Origin: Hydractinia symbiolongicarpus
Lineage: Eukaryota; Cnidaria; Hydrozoa; Anthoathecata; Hydractiniidae
Direction: 5' to 3'
Assembly: GCF_029227915.1 (NCBI RefSeq)
Contig: NC_079888.1
Span: forward strand, 11,265,001-11,329,000
Length of the DNA: 64,000 nucleotides
Shown here piece by piece: positions 23,621-36,192 of this stretch. Each line of letters begins with the position of its first letter. Position 1 is the stretch's first letter. Under the pieces are notes generated by a model. That model searched no databases and was not told where the DNA came from. It saw only the letters and a program-made list of their open reading frames with translations. The position numbers and the translations under genes are program-made.

Positions 23621-24513
23621 ATATGTCCTTTTACGGCCTCTTATAGGCCTTACACGTAAACTACGTGGTTCCACGTGCCTGCACAAGTTCCCAACGGAGT
23701 AGTACCTCCACTCTCAATGGTGTTTGACGTCCTAAGTCGTTTTCTAGGGCACCATTGCCTAATAACACCGTGAACTATGTTTACAAGGCTTTTATATGAC
23801 CTTTTACGGCCTACTAAAGGCCTTACACGTAATTCACGTGGTTCCACGTGCCTGCGCAGGTTCACAACGGTCTAGTCCTTCCACTCTCAATAAATTACGA
23901 CGTTCCATGCCGCTTTCCAGTGCGCCATTGTCTTATAAGACCAACAACTACGTTTACAGGCCTTTAAAGGCTGTTATATGACCTTTTACGGCCTGTTATA
24001 GGCCTTACACGAAAACTACGTGGTTCCTTATGTCTGCGCATGTTTCCAACGGTCTAGTCTTTCCACTCTCATTGGACTACGACCTTCCAAATAGTTTTCC
24101 ATTGCGCCATTCTCTTATAACACCGTGAACTACATTTACAGACCTTTTAATGGTAATATATGTCCTTTTACGGCCTCTTATAGGCCTTACACGTAAACTA
24201 CGTGGTTCCACGTGCAAGCACAAGTTCCCAACGGAGTAGTACCTCCACTCTCAATGGTGTTTGACGTCCTAAGTCGTTTTCTAGGGCGCCATTGACTATT
24301 AAAACCGTGAACTATGATTAAAAGGCTTTTATATGACGTTTTACGGCCTACTAAAGGCCTTACACGTAATTCACGTGGTTCCACGTGCCTGCGCAGGTTT
24401 CCAACAGAGTAGTCGCTCCACTCTCATTGGACTACGACATTCCAAGTCGTTTTTGTAGGGCGCCATTGTCTTATAACACCGTCAACTACGCATACAGGCA
24501 ATTAAAGGCTGTG
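23621..24513. repeat. Block P copy 2
   Basis: Same five-monomer pattern, offset 1983 from copy 1. The second 173-bp unit has extra changes (cgtgcaagcacaag, attgactattaaaacc). Confidence 0.88.
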
Positions 24514-24998
24514 ATATAGCCTTCTACGCTTAATAAAGGCCTTACACGTAAATCACGTGGTTCCACGTGCCAGTGGAGGTTTCCAACAGAGTAGTCGCTC
24601 CACTCTCCTTGGACTACGACGTTCCAAATCGTTTACCATCGCGTTATTCTCTTATAACACCGTGAACTACATTTACAGACCTTTAAATGGTATTATATGT
24701 CCTTTTACGGCCTCTTATAGGTCATATACGTAAACTACGTGGTTCCACGTGCCTGTGCAGGTTCACAACAGTCTAGTCCTTCCACTCTCAATGGACTACG
24801 ACGTACCATGCCGTTTTCCAGTGCCCCATTGTCTTATAACACCAACAACTACGTTTACAGGCCTTTAAAGGCTGTTATATGACCTTTTCCGGCCTGTTAT
24901 AGGCCTTACACGAAAACTACGTGGTTCCTTATGTCTGCGCATGTTTCCAACGGTCTAGTCTTTCCACTCTCATTGGACTATGACGTTCCAAATAGTTT
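24204..24998. repeat. 795-bp out-of-register tandem duplication, first unit
   Basis: The unit starts at ggttccacgtgcaagc (24204), in the middle of the dyad, and ends at ccaaatagttt (24998). 795 bp equals 4.37 monomers, so ordinary in-register crossing over cannot have made it. About nine substitutions separate it from the second unit. Confidence 0.9.
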
Positions 24999-25793
24999 GG
25001 TTCCACGTGCAAGCACAAGTTACCAACGGAGTAGTACCTCCACTCTCAATGGTGTTTGACGTCCGAAGTCGTTTTCTAGGGCGCCATTGACTAATAAAAC
25101 CGTGAACTATGATTACAAGGCTTTTATATGACGTTTTACGGCCTACTAAAGGCCTTACACGTAATTCACGTGGTTCCACGTGCCTGCGCAGGTTTCCAAC
25201 AGAGTAGTCGCTCCACTCTCATTGGACTACGACATTCCAAGTCGTTTTTGTAGGGCGCCATTGTCTTATAACACCGTCAACTACGCATACAGGCAATTAA
25301 AGGCTGTGATATAGCCTTCTACGCTTAATAAAGGCCTTACACGTAAATCACGTGGTTCCACGTGCCAGTGGAGGTTTCCAACAGAGTAGTCGCTCCACTC
25401 TCTTTGGACTACGACGTTCCAAATCGTTTACCATCGCGTTATTCTCTTATAACACCGTGAACTACATTTACAGACCTTTAAATGGTATTATATGTCCTTT
25501 TACGGCCTCTTATAGGTCATATACGTAAACTACGTGGTCCCACGTGCCTGTGCAGGTTCACAACAGTCTAGTCCTTCCACTCTCAATGGACTACGACGTA
25601 CCATGCCGTTTTCCAGTGCGCCATTGTCTTATAACACCAACAACTACGTTTACAGGCCTTTAAAGGCTGTTATATGACCTTTTACGGCCTGTTATAGGCC
25701 TTACACGAAAACTACGTGGTTCCTTATGTCTGCGCATGTTTCCAACGGTCTAGTCTTTCCACTCTCATTGGACTACGACGTTCCAAATAGTTT
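24999..25793. repeat. 795-bp out-of-register tandem duplication, second unit
   Basis: It restarts at ggttccacgtgcaagc and ends at ccaaatagttt, then continues ttccattg. The join makes a composite 249-bp unit (24877-25125) in place of a 182+173 pair. Private marks such as cgtgccagtggagg occur in both units. Confidence 0.9.
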
Positions 25794-25853
25794 TCCATTG
25801 CGCCATTCTCTTATAACAAAGTGAATAACATTTACAGACCTTTATATGGTATT

Positions 25854-26746
25854 ATATGTCCTTTTACGGCCTCTTATAGGCCTTACACGTAAACTACGTG
25901 GTTCCACGTGCCTGCACAAGTTCCCAACGGAGTAGTACCTCCACTCTCAATGGTGTTTGACGTCCTAAGTCGTTTTCTAGGGCACCATTGCCTAATAACA
26001 CCGTGAACTATGTTTACAAGGCTTTTATATGACCTTTTACGGCCTACTAAAGGCCTTACACGTAATTCACGTGGTTCCACGTGCCTGCGCAGGTTCACAA
26101 CGGTCTAGTCCTTCCACTCTCAATAAATTACGACGTTCCATGCCGCTTTCCAGTGCGCCATTGTCTTATAACACCAACAACTACGTTTACAGGCCTTTAA
26201 AGGCTGTTATATGACCTTTTACGGCCTGTTATAGGCCTTACACGAAAACTACGTGGTTCCTTATGTCTGCGCATGTTTCCAACGGTCTAGTCTTTCCACT
26301 CTCATTGGACTACGACGTTCCAAATAGTTTTCCATTGCGCCATTCTCTTATAACACCGTGAACTACATTTACAGACCTTTTAATGGTAATTTATGTCCTT
26401 TTACGGCCTCTTATAGGCCTTACACGTAAACTACGTGGTTCCACGTGCCTGCACAAGTTCCCAACGGAGTAGTACCTCCACTCTCAATGGTGTTTGACGT
26501 CTTAAGTCGTTTTCTAGGGCGCCATTGCCTAATAACACCGTGAACTATGTTTACAAGGCTTTTATATGACCTTTTACGGCCTACTAAAGGCCTTACACGT
26601 AATTCACGTGGTTCCACGTGCCTGCGCAGGTTTCCAACAGAGTAGTCGCTCCACTCTCATTGGACTACTACATTCCAAGTCGTTTTTGTAGGGCGCCATT
26701 GTCTTATAACACCGTCAACTACGCTTACAGGCAATTTAAAGCTGTG
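25854..26746. repeat. Block P copy 3
   Basis: Offset 2233 from copy 2 and 4216 from copy 1. It resembles copy 1 more than copy 2 in the second 173-bp unit (cctgcacaag, gacgtcttaag), so the changes in copy 2 are private to it. Confidence 0.88.
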
Positions 26747-27465
26747 ATATAGCCTTCTACGCTTAATAAAGGCCTTACACGTAAATCACGTGGTTCCACG
26801 TGCCTGCGCAGGTTTCCAACAGAGTAGTCGCTCCACTCTCATTGGACTACGACATTCCAAATCGTTTTCCGTTGCGCCATTCTCTTATAACACCGTGAAC
26901 TACATCTACAGACCTTTAAATGGCATTATATGTCCTTTTACGGCCTCTTATAGGCCTTACACGTAAACTAAGTGGTTCCACGTGCCTGCACAAGTTCCCA
27001 ACGGAGTAGTACCTCCACTCTCAATGGTGTTTGACGTCCTAAGTCGTTTTCTAGGGCGCCATTGCCTAATAAAACCGTGAACTATGTTTACAAGGCTTTT
27101 ATATGACCTTTTACGGCCTACTAAAGGTCTTACACAGTAATTCACGTGGTTCCACGTGCCTGCGCAGGTTTCCAACAGAGTAGTCGCTCCACTCTCATTG
27201 GACTACGACATTCCAAATCGTTTTCGATTGCGCCATTCTCTTATAACACCGTGAACTACATTTACAGACCTTTAAATGGTATTATATGTCCTTTTACGGC
27301 CTCTTATAGGCCTTACACGAAAACTACGTGGTTCCTTATGTCTGCGCAGGTTTCCAACGGTCTAGTCTTTCCACTCTCAATAAATTGCGGCGTCTGAAGT
27401 TCTTTTCCATAGCGTCATTGTCTTATAACACCAACAACTACGCTTAAAGAACTTTAAAGGCTGTT

Positions 27466-30444
27466 ATATGACCTTTTACGGAATCATAAAGGCCTTACAC
27501 ATAAACTACGTAGTTCCACGTGCCTGCGCAGGTTTCCAACGTTCCAGTCTTTCCACTCTCAATGGACTACGACATTCCATGTCGTCTTCCAGTGCACCAT
27601 TGCCTAATAACACCGAGAACAACATTTACAGACCTTTAAATGCTATTATATGTCCTTTTACAGCCTCATAGATGCCTTACACCTAAATTACGTGGCTCCA
27701 CGTGCCTGCGCATATTTCCAACTGTCTAGTCCTTCCAATCTCAACGGACTACAACGTGTGAAATCATTTTCCATTGCGCCAATGCTTTATAGCACCTTGA
27801 ACTACGTTTACAAGCCTTTAAAGGCTGTTTTATGACCTTTTACGGCCTACTAAAGGCCTTACACGTAAATCACGTGGTTCCACGTGCCTGCGCAGGTTCA
27901 CAACGGTCTAGTCCTTCCACTCTCAATAAATTACGACGTTCCATGCCGCTTTCCAGTGCGCCATTGTCTTATAACACCAACAACTACGTTTACAGGCCTT
28001 TAAAGGCTGTTATATGACCTTTTACGGCCTGTTATAGGCCTTACACGAAATCTACGTGGTTCCTTATGTCTGCGCATGTTTCCAACGGTCTAGTCTTTCC
28101 ACTCTCATTGGACTACGACGTTCCAAGTAGTTTTCCATTGCGCCATTCTCTTATAACAAAGTGAACTACATTTACAGACCTTTAAATGCTATTATATGTA
28201 CTTGTAAGGCATCTTCTAGGCCTTACACGTAAACTACGTGGTTCTACGTGCCCGCAAATGTTCCCAACGGTCTAGTTCTTCCATTATCAGAGGACCTCGT
28301 CGTACCAAGTCAATTTTCAGTGCGCCATTGTCTTATAACACTGTCAACTACATTTACAGGCCTTTAAAAGCTGTTATATACATTTTACGGCGTAGTAAAG
28401 ACCTTTACGTGGTTCCACGCGCCTGATCCGGTCCCAAACGGTCTAGTGCTTGCACTCTCAATGGACTACGTCGTTCCAAGTCGTTTTCCTGTGCGCCATT
28501 GTCCTATAACACCATCCACTTCGTTTACAGAACTTTAAAAGTTGTTATATGACCTTTTACGCCCTAGTAAAGAACTTACACGTAAAACACGTGGCTCCAC
28601 GTGTCTCTGCAGGTACCCAATGCTCTAGTCCATCCAATCTCCACGGACTATGACCTCCCATATCGTTTTCCAGTGCGCCATTCTCTTATAACACCTTGAA
28701 CTACATTTACAGACCTTTAAATGGTATTATATGTCCTTTTACGGCCTCTTGTAGGCCTTACACGAAAATTACGTGGTTCCTTATGTCTGCGCAGGTTTCC
28801 AACGGTCAAGTCTTTCCACTCTCAATGCATTGCGGCGTCTGAAGTTGTTTTCCATAGCGTCATTGTCTTATAACACCAACAACTACGTTTAAAGAACTTT
28901 AAAGGCTGTAATATGACCTTTTACGGATTCATAAAGGCTTTACACATAAATTACATGGTTCCACGGCTCTACGCAAATTGCCAACGGCCTAGTTCTTCCA
29001 ATCTTATTGGACTACGACGATCCAAATCGTTTTCCATTGCGCCATTCTCTTATAACACCGTGAACTACATTTACAGACCTTTAAATGTTATTATATGTCC
29101 TTTTACGGCCTCTTATAGGCCTTACACGTAAACTACGTGGTTCCACGTGCCTGCGCAGGCTCACAACGGTCTAGTCCTTCCAGTCCTAATCAACTACGAC
29201 GTTCCATGCCGCTTTCCAGAGCGTCATTGTCTTATAACACCAACAACTACGTTTACAAGCGTTTAAAGGGTTTTATATGACTTTTACGGCCTACTAAAGG
29301 CCTTACACGTAAATCACCTGTTTCCACGTGCCTGCGCTGGTTTCCAACAGAGTAGTCACTTCACTCTCATTGGACTACGACATTCCAAATCGTTTTCGAT
29401 TGCGCCATTCTCTTATAACACCGTGAACTACATTTACAGACCTTTAAATGGTATTATATGTCCTTTTACGGCCTCTTATAGGCCTTACACGAAAACTACG
29501 TGGTTCCTTATGTCTGCGCATGTTTCCAACGGTCTAGTCTTTCCACTCTCATGGGACTACGACGTTCCAAATAATTTTCCATTGCGCCATTCTCTTTTGA
29601 GAAAGTGAACTACATTTACAGACCTTTATATGGTATTATATGTCCTTTTACGGCCTCTTATAGGCCTTACACGTAAACTACGTGGTTCCACGCGCCTGCA
29701 CAAGTTCCCAACGGAGTAGTACCTCCACTCTCAATGGTGTTTGACGTCCTAAGTCGTTTTCTAGGGCGCCATTGCCTAATAACACCGTGAACTATTTCTA
29801 CAAGGCTTTTATATGACCTTTTACGGCCTACTACAGGCCTTACACGTAATTCACGTGGTTCCACGTGCCTGCGCAGGTTTCCAACAGAGTAGTCGCTCCA
29901 CTCTCATTGGACTACGACGTTCCAAGTTGTTTTTTAGCGCCCCATTCCCTTATAACACCGTGAACTACATTTACCGACCTTTAAATGCTATTATATGTAC
30001 TTGTACTGCATCTTCTATGCCTTCCTCGTAAACTACGTTGTTCTACCACCGTCCACTTCGTTTACAGAACTTTAAAAGTTGTTATATGACCCTTTACGCC
30101 CTAGTAAAGGCCTTACACGTAACACGTGGCTACACTTGTCTCCGCAGGTACCCAACGCTCTAGTCCATCCAATCTCCACGGACTCTGACCTCCCATATCG
30201 TTTTCCACTGCGCCATTGCCTTATAACACCGTGAACTATATTTACAGACATTTAAATGCTATTATATGCCCCCTTACGGCCTCATAAAGGTCTTCCACGT
30301 AAACTACGTGGCCTACGGGCATGCGCAAGTTCCCAACGGTCTAGTCCTTTCAGTCTCAATGGACTACGACGTCTCAAGTCGTTTTCCAGTGCGCCATGAC
30401 CTTATTAAACCTTTAACTACTTGTACAGGCCCCTTTAGGCCATA
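27466..30444. repeat. Region D, left part: divergent type-1 monomers
   Basis: Monomers at 27466, 27648, 27830, 28012, 28194, 28376 (171 bp, deletion at gacctttacgtgg), 28547, 28729, 28911, 29093, 29275, 29456, 29638 (173 bp subtype), 29811, 29993 (91 bp), 30084 and 30264. Some still belong to region-C types but without a fixed order. Confidence 0.82.
29993..30083. repeat. Half monomer (91 bp)
   Basis: The left part runs to aactacgttgttctac, inside the dyad (about 30046), and joins caccgtccacttcg, the last third of a unit like 28376-28546. Exactly half of a 182-bp monomer is left. Confidence 0.88.
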
Positions 30445-31311
30445 AAACGGCCTTTGTGCCCCAATTAATGTCTTTCACGTAAATCACGTGGTTCCATGTG
30501 ACTGCGCGGTTTCTAACAGCTTAGTCCTTGCACTCTCAATGGACTACGACGCCTCAAGTTGGTTTCCAGTGCGTCTTATAACACCGTCAACTACATTTAC
30601 GGCTTTTAAAAGCTGTTATATGACATTTTACGGCCTAGTAAAGGCCTTTGGGAGGTTCCACGCGCCTGCGCCGGTTCCCAACGGTCTAGTCCTTCCACTC
30701 TCAATGGACTACGACTTGCGAAACATTTTCCAGTGCACAACACCCTCAAGTACGCGTACAGGCTTCTAAAGGCCATAACACGGCCTTTGTGGTCCAATTA
30801 AGGTCTTTCACGTAAATCACGTGGTTCCATGTGACTGCGCAGTTTCCCAACAGAGTAGTCCTTTCACTCTCAATGGACTACGATGCCTCAAGTCGTTTTC
30901 CAGTGTGTCATGGTTTTATAACACCGTCAACTACATATATAGGCCTTTAAAAGCTGATATATGACATTTTACGGCCTAGTAAAGGCCTTTACGTGGTTCC
31001 ACGTGCATGCACAGGTTTCCAACGGTCTAGTCCTTCCACACTCACTGGACTACATCGTGCCAAGTCGTTTTCCAGTGCGCCATGGCCTTATAAAACCTTT
31101 AACTATTTGTACAGGCCTCTAAAGGCCGTAATACGGCTTTTGTCGCCCAACTAAGGCCTTACACATAAACCACGTGGTTCCACGTGCCTTCGCAGATTTC
31201 CAACGATCTAGTCTTTCCACTCTCAATGGACTACGACGTTCCATGTCGTTTTCCCGTGTGCCATGGCCTTATAACACCGTCACCTATTTGTACAGGCCTC
31301 TAAAGGCTGTA

Positions 31312-31383
31312 GCACGGTCGTTTTCCAGTACGCCATTGCCTTATAACACCGTCAAGTACTTGTGCAGTCCTCGAAAGGCTGTA
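31312..31383. repeat. 72-bp monomer remnant
   Basis: After ctgtagcacgg the sequence jumps directly to tcgttttccagtacgcc, losing about 110 bp that include all the palindromes of the unit except its tail. Confidence 0.87.
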
Positions 31384-34095
31384 ATACGGCCTTTTGCCGC
31401 CTAATAAAGGTCTTACACCTGAATTGGGTCGTTCCACGAGCCCGCGCAGGTTCCCAACGATCTAGTCCTTCCACTCTCAACGGACTTCGACGTTGCAAGT
31501 CGTTTTCCAGTGCACCATTGCCTTTTAACACTGTGAACTATATTTACAGACCTTTAAATACTATTATATGTCCTTTTGCAGCCTCGTAAAGCCCTTACAC
31601 GTGAAATACGTGCTTCCACGTGCACCTGCAGGTTCCCAACGGTCTATTCCTTCCACTCTCAATGCACTACGTCGTCCCAAGTCATTTTCCAGTGCGCCAT
31701 TGTCTTATAACAACGTCAACTACGTTTACAGGCATTTAAAGTCTGTTATATGACATTTTATGGCCTACCAATGGCCTTAAACGGTAAACACGCGTCTCCA
31801 CGTGCCTCCGCAGGCCCTCAACGCTCTAGTCCATCCACTCTCCGAGAACTACGTCGTCTCCAGTCGTTTTCCAGTGCGCCATTGCCTTATAACACAGTCA
31901 CCTACTTGTACAGACCTCTAAACGTTGTAGCACGGTATTTTACTGCCCAATTAAGGCCTTACACGTAAATCACGTGGTTTCACGTGCCGGTGCAGATTTT
32001 TAACGGTCTAGTCCTTCCACTTTCAATAGACTACGGCGACACGAATCGTTTTCTATTGCGCCACTGCCTCATAACAACGTGAACTCGGCTTTCAGGTCTT
32101 TAAGGGCTGTGATGTGGCCTTTTGCCGCCTAATAAAGACCTTACACGTAAACTACGTGGTTCCACGTGCCTGCGCAGGTTTCCAACGGTTTTGTCTTTCC
32201 GCACTCAATGGACTACGACGTTCAATGTCGTTTTCCAGTGCACCATTGCCTTATAACACCGTCAACTACGTTTAAGGAACTTTAAATACTATTATATGTC
32301 CTTTTACAGCCTCGTAAAGGCCCTACACATAAATCACGTGGTTCCACGCGCCTGCAAAGGTGTTCCCAACAGTCTAGTCCTTCCATTCTCGTTGGACTAC
32401 CTCGTCCTAAGTCAATTTCCAGTGCACCATTGTCTTATAACACTGTGAACTACGTTTACAAGCTTTTAAAGGCTGGTATATGACCTTTTACGGCCTAATA
32501 AAAGCCTTACACATAAATCACGTGGTTCCACGTGCCTGCGTAGGTTTCCAAAAGAGTAGTCGCTCCACTGTCATTGAACTACGACGTTCCAAGTCGTTTA
32601 ACAAAGCGCCACTGTGTTAAACCACCGTGAACTACGTTTACAGGCATTAAAGGCTGCGATATAACCTTTTGCTGCCTAATAAAGGCCTTACACGTAAGTC
32701 ACGTGGTTCCACGTGCCTGCACAGGTTCCAACAGAGTAGTCCCTCCACTCTAAAGGGTCTACGTCGTCCTAAGTCGTTTTCCAGTGCGCCATTGTCTTAT
32801 AACACTGTGAACTTCGTTTACAGGCCTTTAAGGGCTGTTATATGACCTTTTACGGCCTAATAAAAGATTTACATGTAAATTACATGGTTCCACGCGCCTG
32901 CACAGGCTCCCAACGGTCTAGTCCATCAAATTTCAACGGACTACGACCTCCCAAATCGTTTTCCAGTGCGCCATTGTCCTATAACATCCTCAACTACAGT
33001 TATAAGTTCTTAAAGACTGTTATATGACATTTTACGGCCTATTAAAGGACTTACACGTAAACTACGTAGTTCTACGCGCTAAGGTTTCCAACGGTCTAGT
33101 CCTTCCAATCTCAACGGACTAGGATGTGCCAAGTCGTTCTCCAGTGCGCCATTCTCTTAAAACACCAACAAATACGTTTAGAGAACTTTAAAGGCTGTTA
33201 CGGAATCATAAAGGCGTTACACATAAAGTACGTGGTTCCACGGGTCTGTGCAAGTTGCCAACGGTCTAGTTCTTCCAATCTTAAAGGACTACGACGTTCC
33301 AAGTCGTTTTTTACTGCGCCATTGCCTTATAACACCCTTTACTACTTGTGCAAGCGTCTAAAGGCTGTAATACGGTCTTTTACGCCCTAGGAAAGTCCTT
33401 ACACGTAAGTCACGTGGTTCCAGGTGTCTGCACAGGTTCCAACAGAGTAGTCCCTCTACTCTAAATGGTCTGCGTCGTCCTAAGTTGTTTTCCAGTGCGC
33501 CATTGTCTTATAACACTGTGAACTTCGTTTACAGGCCTTTAAAGGCTGTTATATGACCTTTTACGGCCTAATAAAAGCCTTACATGTAAACTACATGGTT
33601 CCTCGTGCCTGCGCAGGTTTCCAACGGTCCAGTCTTTCTACTCTCAATGGACTACGTCGTTCCATGTCGTTGTCCAGTGCACCATTGCCTAATAACACCG
33701 TGAACAACATTTACAGACCTTTAAATACTATTATATGTCCTTTTACAGCCTCATAGATGCCTTACACCTAAATTACGTGGTTCCACATGCCTGCGCAGGT
33801 TTCCAACTGTCTAGTCCTTCCAATCTCAACGGACTACGACGTGCGAAATCATTTTCCATTGCGCCATTGCCTTATAACTACTTCAACTACGTTTACAGAC
33901 TTTAAATACTATTATATGTCATTTTACGGCCTTTTATAGGCCTTACACGTAAACTACGTGGTTCCACGCGCCTACGAAGGTTCCCAACCGTCTAGTCCAT
34001 CCATTCTCATTGGACTACGCCGTCCCAAGTCAATTTCCAGCGCGTCATTGTCTTATAACACTGTGAAATAGGTTTACAAGCCTTTAAAAGCTGTT

Positions 34096-34387
34096 ATATG
34101 ACCTTTCACGGCCTAATAAAGGCCTTACACATAAATCGCCTGTTTCCACGTGCCTGTGCAGGTTTCCAACAGAGTAGTCGCTCCACTCTCATTGAACTAC
34201 CACATTCCAATTTGTTTTCCAGGGCACCATTGTCTTGCACATAAATCAGGTGGTTCCACGTGCCTGCGCAGGTTTCCAACAGAGTAGTCCCTCCAATCTC
34301 AACGGTCTGGGATGTCCCAAGTCGTTTTCCAGTTCGCCATTGTCTTATAACACCAACGACTACGTTTAAAGAACTTTAAAGGATGTT
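34096..34387. repeat. Two monomers fused by a 72-bp deletion
   Basis: At about 34236, cattgtctt joins gcacataaatcagg. The pair measures 292 bp instead of 364. The deleted part spans the tail of one unit and the start of the next. Confidence 0.85.
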
Positions 34388-36192
34388 ATATGACCTTTTA
34401 CGGAATCATAAAGGCTTTACACATAAAGTACATGGTTCCACGTGCCTGCGCAGGTTTCCAACGGTCCAGTCTTTCTACTCTCAATGGACTACGTCGTTCC
34501 ATGTCGTTGTCCAGTGCACCATTGCCTAATAACACCGTGAACAACATTTACAGACCTTTAAATACTATTATATGTCCTTTTACAGCCTCATAGATGCCTT
34601 ACACCTAAATTACGTGGTTCCACATGCCTGCGCAGGTTTCCAACTGTCTAGTCCTTCCAATCTCAACGGACTATGACGTGCGAAATCATTTTCCATTGCG
34701 TCAATGATTTATAACACCGTGAACTCCAATTACAGGCCTTTAAAGGCTGTGATGTGGCCTTTTACGCCTAATAAAGGCCTCCCACATAAATCACGTGATT
34801 CCACGTACCTGCGCAGGTTTCCAACAGAGTAGTCCTCCACTGTCATTGGAATACGACGTTCCAAGTCGTTTTCCAGTGCGCCATTGCCTTATAACACCGT
34901 CAACTACGTTTACAGACTTTAAATACTATTATATGTCATTTTACCGCCTATTATAGGCCTTACACGTAAACTACGTGGTTCCACGCGCCTACGATGGTTC
35001 CCAACCGTCTAGTCCTTCCATTCTCATTGGACTACGCCGTCCCAAGTCAATTTCCAGCGCGCCATTGTCTTATAACACTGTGAACTTCGCTTATAGGCCC
35101 TAAAGGTCTGTTATATGACCTTTTTACGGCCTAATAAAAGACCTACATGGTTCCACGCGCCTGCGCAGCTTCCCAACAGAGTAGTCCCTCTACTCTAAAT
35201 GGTCTGCGTCGTCCTAAGTTGTTTTCCAGTGCGCCATTGTCTTATAACACTGTGAACTACGTTTACAAGCCTTTAAAGGCTGTTATGCGACCTATTACGG
35301 CCTAATAAAGGCCTTACATGTAAACTACGTGGTTCCACGCGCCTGCGCAGGTTTCCAACAAAGTAGTCGTTCCACTCTCATTGGACTACGACGTTCCAAG
35401 TCGTTTTCCAGTGCGCCATAGCCTTATAACACCGTGAACTTCATTTACAGACTTTAAATACTATTATATGTCGTATTACGGCCTCTTATAGCCCTTACAC
35501 GTAAACTACGTGGTTCCACGCGCCTACGAATGTTCCCAACGGTCTAGTCCTTCCATTCTCATTGGACTGCGTCCTCCCAAGTCAATTTCCAGCGCGCCAT
35601 TGTCTTATAACACTGTGAACTGCGTTTACAAGCCTTTAAAGGCTTTTATATGACCTTTTACGGCCTAATAAAGGCCTTACACATAAATCACGTGGTTCCA
35701 CGTGCCTGTGCAGGTTTCCAACAGAGTAGTCGCTCCACTCTCATTGGACAACGACGTCCCAAGTCGTTTTCCAGTGCGCCATTGCCTTATAACACCCTTC
35801 ACTATTTGTGCAGGCGTCTAAAGGCTGTAATACGGCCTTTTACGCCCTAGGAAAGGCCTTACGTGTAAATTACGTGGTTCCACGTGCCTGCGCAGGTTTC
35901 CAACGGTCTAGTCTTTCCGCACTCAATGGACTACGACTTTCAATGTCGTTTTCCAGTGCACCATTGCCTTATAACACCCTCAACTACGTTTACGGAACTT
36001 TAAATAATATTATATGTCCATTTACAGCCTCGTAAAGGCCCTACACATTAATCACGTGGTTCCACGCATTTGCACAGTTTCCAACAGAGTAGTACTTCCA
36101 CTCTAAATGGTCTGCGTCGTCCTAAGACGTTTTCCAGTGCGCCATTGTCTTAAAACACTGTGAACTAGGTTTACAAGACTTCAAAAGCTGTT

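Larger units (their letters stand above)
21456..27465. repeat. Region C: about 2-kb HOR with 173-bp marker monomers
   Basis: A set of about 11 monomers from 21456 recurs at 23440 (offset 1983-1984) and again at 25672 (offset 2233 for the monomers that follow). The second copy is longer because of the 795-bp duplication inside it. Typical marks are aggccttacacgaaaac with ccttatgtctgcgcatg, and cggagtagtacctcc. Copies are near-identical over most of their length. Confidence 0.87.
30445..36192. repeat. Region D, right part: divergent units with type-2 monomers
   Basis: From about 30.4 kb many units end in a different tail, ctacttgtacaggcctc followed by taaaggctgtaatacgg, often with ccatggccttataaaacc before it. 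I call these type 2. They are frequent at 30.4-32.0 kb and recur singly near 33370 and 35827 among type-1 units. Lengths are irregular (160, 172, 173, 178, 170 bp) through many small deletions, and no HOR is visible until about 32.4 kb. Confidence 0.82.

Noticed and set aside
21667-29864. Minus-strand open frames of 65-72 codons repeated in region C.
   Set aside because: Antisense of the 173-bp subtype; the 9-bp deletion and neighbouring variants happen to remove stops. Copies move with the HOR blocks.
30606-30797. Possible inverted segment in region D, prompted by an antisense open frame.
   Set aside because: Landmarks such as ggttccacg and tagtccttcc still read on the plus strand; no orientation change was found anywhere in the window.
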